A stretch of DNA of 9,567 nt, taken from assembly GCA_026985685.1 (NCBI GenBank), contig JALSQA010000292.1, positions 1 to 9,567 of the forward strand, written 5' to 3'. The notes under the pieces are model-generated. The model searched no databases. It saw only the letters and a program-made list of their open reading frames with translations, and was not told the origin of the DNA. Below, piece after piece: positions 5,122-9,567 of this stretch. Each line of letters opens with the position of its first letter. The first letter of the stretch is position 1. This DNA comes from Campylobacterales bacterium. Its GTDB lineage: Bacteria > Campylobacterota > Campylobacteria > Campylobacterales > QNZT01. A program made the translations under genes and the position numbers.

Positions 5122-6549
5122 ATGTTCGAAATGGTGATTGGATTAGAAGTACATATCCAACTCAATACAAAAACAAAAATCTTCTGCTCATGTGCGACAT
5201 CTTTTGGTGAAGCACCAAATACAAATGTATGCCCTGTTTGTCTAGCCCTCCCCGGTGCTCTTCCTGTACTAAACATCCAAGCGGTTAAAAAAGCGATAAG
5301 TTTCGGTCATGCTGTCAATGCTACAGTTCATAAGAAATCTATTTTCAACCGTAAAAATTACTTTTATCCAGATCTCCCAAAAGGATATCAAATCAGTCAA
5401 TTTGAGATACCTATCGTAGAGAGTGGTGAGCTGTATATCGATTTTGAAGATGGAAGTTCTAAAAGAATCGGTATTACCAGAGCACATCTTGAAGAAGATG
5501 CTGGAAAAAGTATGCACCATGGAGATGAAAGTCATGTAGACTTAAATCGTGCAGGTACACCATTACTTGAGATTGTAAGTGATCCAGATATAAGAAGTGC
5601 ACAAGAGGCGATTTTATATCTCAAAAAACTACATGCTATTGTTCGCTATCTTGAGATCAGTGATGCAAATATGCAAGAGGGTTCATTTCGCTGTGATGTA
5701 AATATCTCTATTCGACCAAAAGGTGATGAAAAACTTTATACCAGAGTTGAGATAAAGAACATGAACTCATTTAGATTTATTCAAAAAGCTATAGAGTATG
5801 AGTTCGAGAGACAGTGTGATGCCTGGGAAGATGGTGTGTATGATGATGAAGTATATCAGGAAACAAGACTTTTCAATACCCAGACAGGTGAGACAAAAAG
5901 TATGCGTGGTAAAGAGGATAGTGCTGAGTATCGTTATTTTCCAGATCCAGATCTCTTGCCTGTGATACTAACTGATGAAATGTATGAAGAGGGTAAAAAT
6001 ATCCCAGAACTTCCAGATGAAAAGAAAGCCAGACTCATCAGTGAACACTCTATCAAAGCTTATGATGCAGCTGTGATTACTTCTTCTGTGGATATGGCTC
6101 GATATTTTGAAGAGATGATAAAAGAGGGTGCAAGTGCTAAAAATGCAGTACCATGGCTTACAGTAGAACTTCAAGGTAGATTAAAAGGTACTACTATCGC
6201 TAACTCTCCTGTAGATGCTATCAAACTTGCACAGATTGTCAAACGTATCGAAGATAGCTCTATCAGCGGTAAAGCTGCAAAAGAGGTACTTGATCACTTG
6301 ATGGAAAATAGTGCAAAAGCTGTAGATGATGTGATAGAAGAACTTGGTTTGAAACAAGTAAGTGATGAAGGTGCCCTTCTTAGTATGATTGATGAAATTT
6401 TATCTGCAAATGAAGATAAAGTACAAGAGTACAAAGGTGGAAAAGAGAAGATATTTGGTTTCTTTGTCGGGCAAGTGATGAAGGTAAGTAAGGGAACAGC
6501 TAATCCAGGACTTGTTAGTAAACTGCTAAAAGAGAAATTATCAAGCTAA
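5122..6549 (+). CDS. gatB: Asp-tRNA(Asn)/Glu-tRNA(Gln) amidotransferase subunit B
   Basis: Subunit B of the cytosolic GatCAB complex, which binds misacylated Glu-tRNA(Gln) or Asp-tRNA(Asn), activates the acid group with ATP, and amidates it with ammonia delivered from GatA. The 475 aa length is typical. Seen in order: GLEVHIQL at 7-14; a four-cysteine site C22, C24, C37, C40, the layout that binds zinc in some GatB proteins; YPDLPKGYQISQ at 82-93; HLEEDAGKS at 122-130; DLNRAGTPLLEIVSDPD at 140-156; and a C-terminal helical tail of the YqeY type from about 325, which contacts tRNA. AAAAGG at 5110-5115 lies six bases before the ATG. gatA and gatC are not in the window, so the subunit genes are unlinked here. 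The channel gene begins one base after the stop. Confidence 0.97.
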   Translation: MFEMVIGLEVHIQLNTKTKIFCSCATSFGEAPNTNVCPVCLALPGALPVLNIQAVKKAISFGHAVNATVHKKSIFNRKNYFYPDLPKGYQISQFEIPIVESGELYIDFEDGSSKRIGITRAHLEEDAGKSMHHGDESHVDLNRAGTPLLEIVSDPDIRSAQEAILYLKKLHAIVRYLEISDANMQEGSFRCDVNISIRPKGDEKLYTRVEIKNMNSFRFIQKAIEYEFERQCDAWEDGVYDDEVYQETRLFNTQTGETKSMRGKEDSAEYRYFPDPDLLPVILTDEMYEEGKNIPELPDEKKARLISEHSIKAYDAAVITSSVDMARYFEEMIKEGASAKNAVPWLTVELQGRLKGTTIANSPVDAIKLAQIVKRIEDSSISGKAAKEVLDHLMENSAKAVDDVIEELGLKQVSDEGALLSMIDEILSANEDKVQEYKGGKEKIFGFFVGQVMKVSKGTANPGLVSKLLKEKLSS

Positions 6550-6550
6550 T

Positions 6551-8101
6551 ATGAAATTTAAAGAGCAGCTACTTACTTATTCGTATCGCTTAGCTGCTTC
6601 TAAGAAGTATAAAAAATATAAACAAAGAGTTGATAAACTCTTAAATGATCAAAATTACCCAAAAAAACGATATTTTGACTATTTTATGATATTTTTGGTG
6701 CTTAGTAGCATCATGATTTTGATCCTCGAGATTAAAAATAAGCTTCCTTTATGGGTTTATATCTATGAGGGTTTTGCTGTATCTGTTTTTGCTATTGAGT
6801 GGTTGGCACGTTTATGGGTTGTTAGTGATGCCCATCTTGATATCATCGAATCACAGGAAAATGCTGAGTATGAAAAAAACGATTTAACTATTTGGCAATT
6901 AATCAAATCAGCAGTAGTTAAAAAAGTAAAATTTATAATCTCTCCTATGTCGATTATCGACTTGCTGGCAATACTGCCATCTTTCAGAGCTTTACGATTT
7001 TTGCGTTTTTTGCTTTTGTTTAGATTATTTAAAGTCTTTCGTTATACTGCAAATATTAATGATTTGCTTAGAGTTTTTGTCGAAAAACGGTTTGAGTTTT
7101 TTAGCCTTATCATCTTGTTTGCTTTTATGGTGTTTTTTGCTTCAACTGTTATCTATATCTTTGAAGGTACGGGTGCGAATCCAAATGTAAATAACTTTTA
7201 TGATGCGATATACTGGGCGGTTGTAACGATTACAACTGTTGGTTTTGGTGATATCTCACCGGTTACACCAGAGGGACGTTTTGTTACTATCTTTCTTATC
7301 ATAGGTGGAATCACCTCTATCTCTTTTATGACTTCTATCATCACAACTTCTATGACAGAGAAGATGGAGAGTATCAAAACAAGACAGATTTTTAATGAAA
7401 TTGGAAAATTAAAATCTTTTATCGTTGTATGCGGATATGGTAAGATGGGTAAAGTATTAAGTTCAGAATTGCAACTTAGTGGTGAAGATGTTGTCATCAT
7501 TGACGAAAATTATCAAGAGAGTTTTGATGCACAGCAAAAAGGTTTTTTGGCTATACATGCGGATGCAAGTGAAATCGAGCTATTAAATGAACTTCGCATG
7601 GGTGGACGTGTAAAATATATCGTAGCTTTAACTAACAATGACGCAACAAATCTATCTATCATCTTATCTGTCAAAACCATTCATCCAGAGATTACTATCT
7701 TTACACGTGCGGTAGAAGAGAATGCAAGAGATAAACTTTTATTAGCAGGTGCAAAAGATGTTGTATTTCCATATGAGTCAGCGGCTATTGCTGCTTATGA
7801 ATATTTAGGACAGCCTATTGCTTTTAGTGCTATTGATGAGATACTTCATGAATATATAGAACCTGTTATTGAGGAGGTTGAAATCACTAAAGAGATGGAT
7901 ATTGATGGTATAACACTAAAAAGTATTGGTATCAAAAAGTATCGTCTGAAGTTATTGGGTGTGGTGCGTCAAAGTGAAAATGATAAGTTTTATTTTCACC
8001 CACGTAAAGATAGTTTTTCTATTGTAAATGAAGATATTTTACTTGTGATTGGTGCAAATGAAGATATATCTGCTTTTAAATTGCATCTGCATGAAGGATA
8101 G
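6551..8101 (+). CDS. Voltage-sensor-type potassium channel with C-terminal RCK (TrkA-N/TrkA-C) domain
   Basis: A 516 aa inner-membrane ion channel. Helices S1 (about 43-60) and S2 (68-90) are followed by a polar loop of about 40 residues, then S3 (130-143). S4 has basic residues at every third position: R146, R149, R152, R158, K161 and R164, with a gap at L155. The pore helix and filter TTVGFGD are at 228-234, the signature of potassium selectivity, flanked by S5 (about 182-204) and S6 (244-267). The cytosolic RCK-N domain starts at about 288 with the Rossmann loop GYGKMG (295-300) and acidic D318 at the end of strand 2, so a nucleotide or NAD(H) ligand is plausible; a TrkA-C domain spans about 435-513. 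It follows gatB by one base and precedes a second, soluble RCK gene by two, suggesting a joint gating ring. Ligand and gating are not known from sequence. Confidence 0.93.
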   Translation: MKFKEQLLTYSYRLAASKKYKKYKQRVDKLLNDQNYPKKRYFDYFMIFLVLSSIMILILEIKNKLPLWVYIYEGFAVSVFAIEWLARLWVVSDAHLDIIESQENAEYEKNDLTIWQLIKSAVVKKVKFIISPMSIIDLLAILPSFRALRFLRFLLLFRLFKVFRYTANINDLLRVFVEKRFEFFSLIILFAFMVFFASTVIYIFEGTGANPNVNNFYDAIYWAVVTITTVGFGDISPVTPEGRFVTIFLIIGGITSISFMTSIITTSMTEKMESIKTRQIFNEIGKLKSFIVVCGYGKMGKVLSSELQLSGEDVVIIDENYQESFDAQQKGFLAIHADASEIELLNELRMGGRVKYIVALTNNDATNLSIILSVKTIHPEITIFTRAVEENARDKLLLAGAKDVVFPYESAAIAAYEYLGQPIAFSAIDEILHEYIEPVIEEVEITKEMDIDGITLKSIGIKKYRLKLLGVVRQSENDKFYFHPRKDSFSIVNEDILLVIGANEDISAFKLHLHEG

Positions 8102-8103
8102 AT

Positions 8104-8793
8104 ATGAATGACGTGATACTTTTTGGTTACTCAAAAACTGCACAGGAGATAGCTTCATTACTGACAAAAAATAAAAGATCTTTTACTATCTTGACTACCA
8201 ATGAAACCAGGACAGATTTAGCTATTGCAGATGGATATGATGCTCATTATATCAACTATAACAGCGATGAAGAGTTGATAAAGTATGGAATCTCAAAAGG
8301 AGTAAAAACACTTTTTTGTGTTAGTGAAGATTATAATAGAAATCTTTTTGTTACGTTAAGTGCCAGAGCCTTAGATCCTGATTTGTTTATATTGTCCTTA
8401 GCTGCTGATGAAGCACAAGAGAAAAAGATGATTTTAGCAGGTGCAAATAAAAATATCAACCCATACACTGTTGGAGCAAACAGGATATTTCGTTTGATAA
8501 AAAAACCTGTTGTTTATAGGGTATTGGATGAGATTTTATTTCATAAAAGTGATATCAAAATTACAGAAGTTATTGTGCCTGAAACTTCTCACTTGATTAA
8601 TATACCACTTTTCAATGCAAAAATAGAGGCAGATTATGAATTGATGGTGTTAGGAATACAAGGTGTATCAAAACGGGCAAAATTTAGATTTCATACCTAT
8701 AAAATACGTCGAAGAATCAAAGCAGGTGATATCTTGGTTGTTATAGGAGAAGAGAAAAATATAGAGAAGTTTATAAAGGATTTGTACAAATGA
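8104..8793 (+). CDS. Soluble RCK protein (TrkA-N plus TrkA-C), probable partner of the adjacent channel
   Basis: A 229 aa cytosolic protein with the same two-domain plan as the tail of the channel encoded just upstream. The RCK-N domain covers about 1-135 and TrkA-C about 150-229. The two proteins align through ILAGANKNINPY (110-121) and VLDEIL (140-145), matching LLAGAKDVVFPY and AIDEIL in the channel, so a duplication within the operon is likely. The Rossmann loop is degenerate: GYSKTA at 8-13 replaces GxGxxG, and the residue after strand 2 is Thr/Asn (TTNE, 31-34) rather than Asp, so normal NAD binding is doubtful. It has no membrane segment. AAGGA at 8094-8098 is well placed. A TrkA subunit for a Trk/Ktr transporter is an alternative, but no TrkH/KtrB gene is nearby. 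Its stop overlaps the gpsA start. Confidence 0.88.
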   Translation: MNDVILFGYSKTAQEIASLLTKNKRSFTILTTNETRTDLAIADGYDAHYINYNSDEELIKYGISKGVKTLFCVSEDYNRNLFVTLSARALDPDLFILSLAADEAQEKKMILAGANKNINPYTVGANRIFRLIKKPVVYRVLDEILFHKSDIKITEVIVPETSHLINIPLFNAKIEADYELMVLGIQGVSKRAKFRFHTYKIRRRIKAGDILVVIGEEKNIEKFIKDLYK

Positions 8794-9567
8794 AAGTAGG
8801 AATTATTGGTGCGGGGAAGTGGGGACAAGCTCTTGGTTTTGCATTTAGTCAAAACCAAAAAGTCTATTATAGTTCAAGACATACAAAAGATTTACCAAAT
8901 TTTATCTCCATGAAAGAGATACAAAAACTAGAATATTTAGTCTTTGCTATATCTGCACAAAATGCAAGAAGCTGGCTTGAGAGTGAACTTGATTTTAAAG
9001 GACAAAAGTTTTTAATCGCTTCCAAAGGGATAGAGATAGCAACAGGAAAGTTTTTAAATGAAGTTTTTGAAGAGTTTATTCCAGCAGAAAATCTTGCATT
9101 TGTTTCAGGACCATCTTTTGCCGCAGAAGTGATGCAGTCACTACCCACAGCTGTTGTTGTCAGTTCTAAAAATAGTTCTTTAGCACAGACATTTAGCTCC
9201 TTATTCCCTTCTTTTATAAAAAGTTATGTCTCTAGTGATACCATAGGAGCAGAGATAAGTGGTGCATACAAAAATATCATCGCTATTGCCAGTGGTATAT
9301 GTGATGGTCTGAAACTTGGTAACAATGCCAGAGCTTCACTCATAGCAAGAGGTTTAGTAGAGATGACAAGGTTTGGATCACATTTTGGTGCAAAAAAAGA
9401 TACTTTTTTAGGACTTAGCGGGGCAGGTGATCTGTTTTTGACTGCTACAAGTGTCTTGTCTCGAAATTACCGTGTTGGGTTAGGTTTGGCTGAAGGTAAA
9501 GATTTGGAGAGTATTTTAAAAGAGCTTGGAGAAGTAGCTGAAGGAGTATATACTACAAAAGCAGTTT
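8790..9567 (+). CDS. gpsA: NAD(P)H-dependent glycerol-3-phosphate dehydrogenase, cut by the window end
   Basis: Cytosolic enzyme that reduces dihydroxyacetone phosphate to sn-glycerol-3-phosphate, the backbone for phospholipid synthesis. The first 259 residues are present and the frame is open to the edge; relatives in this phylum are a little under 300 aa, so roughly 40 residues are missing. The NAD-binding loop GAGKWG is at 7-12, ASKGIE at 77-82, GPSFAAEV at 107-114, the catalytic lysine K161 in GAYKNIIAIASGI, the substrate loop NNARAS at 178-183, and SGAGDL at 210-215. The N-terminal domain is compact compared with the 339 aa E. coli enzyme. The start overlaps the stop of the RCK gene as ATGA, and AAAGGA at 8775-8780 serves as ribosome binding site, so translation is likely coupled. 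With dgkA at the other end it is the second phospholipid gene here, in a separate operon. Confidence 0.95.
   Translation, partial: MKVGIIGAGKWGQALGFAFSQNQKVYYSSRHTKDLPNFISMKEIQKLEYLVFAISAQNARSWLESELDFKGQKFLIASKGIEIATGKFLNEVFEEFIPAENLAFVSGPSFAAEVMQSLPTAVVVSSKNSSLAQTFSSLFPSFIKSYVSSDTIGAEISGAYKNIIAIASGICDGLKLGNNARASLIARGLVEMTRFGSHFGAKKDTFLGLSGAGDLFLTATSVLSRNYRVGLGLAEGKDLESILKELGEVAEGVYTTKAV

Noticed and set aside
7198..7500. Open frame of 100 codons on the minus strand inside the channel gene.
   Set aside because: Antisense to the pore and RCK-N region, low-complexity I/V/T-rich translation, and no ribosome binding site that would support it.
1..9567. A defence system, prophage, CRISPR array or cargo island.
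   Set aside because: Every gene is a housekeeping or signalling type in co-directional tight operons, with no transposase, integrase, repeat array or defence domain on either strand.

Overview
The window looks like ordinary core chromosome of a low-GC member of the Campylobacterota (the former Epsilonproteobacteria), most likely a Sulfurimonas- or Sulfurovum-type free-living genus. The reasons are the AT-rich and tightly packed genes, an AtpB that begins like AtpB of this group (FTFFG near the N-terminus) and is followed by non-atp genes, GatB of the GatCAB amidotransferase, and promoters with a good -10 box, T-rich upstream DNA and no clear -35. The genus is an inference; no rRNA or other marker is present.

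Layout, all genes on the + strand. (1) 60-1969: dgkA, an OppC/DppC-type ABC permease and a DUF2400/TIGR02757 protein, joined by a 1-base overlap and a zero-base gap, so almost certainly one operon. (2) 1970-2175: a 206-base non-coding stretch, about 47% GC over 1971-2100, holding a perfect 26-bp inverted repeat just after the DUF2400 stop, a second hairpin, and a likely atpB promoter. (3) 2176-3724: atpB, a small two-helix membrane protein and a diverged ThiE/TenI-like protein, closely spaced. (4) 3791-5056: a membrane-anchored PAS-GGDEF diguanylate cyclase with its own extended -10 promoter inside an 11-bp inverted repeat. (5) 5122 to the right edge: gatB, a voltage-sensor-type potassium channel with a C-terminal RCK domain, a soluble RCK protein, and gpsA cut by the window end; spacings are 1, 2 and -4 bases.

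The genes join several housekeeping themes: phospholipid turnover and synthesis (dgkA, gpsA), energy coupling (atpB), Gln/Asn-tRNA formation (gatB), ion homeostasis (channel plus soluble RCK) and c-di-GMP signalling. I see no insertion sequence with a transposase, prophage, CRISPR array, tRNA, rRNA, toxin-antitoxin pair or defence gene. No convincing new multi-gene system is visible. The items most worth a second look are the split channel/RCK pair with a degenerate nucleotide-binding loop in the soluble partner, the GC-rich palindromic intergenic segment, the small membrane protein coupled to atpB, the ThiE-like protein that has lost its usual Mg ligands, and the HhH-GPD-like DTH motif in the DUF2400 protein.
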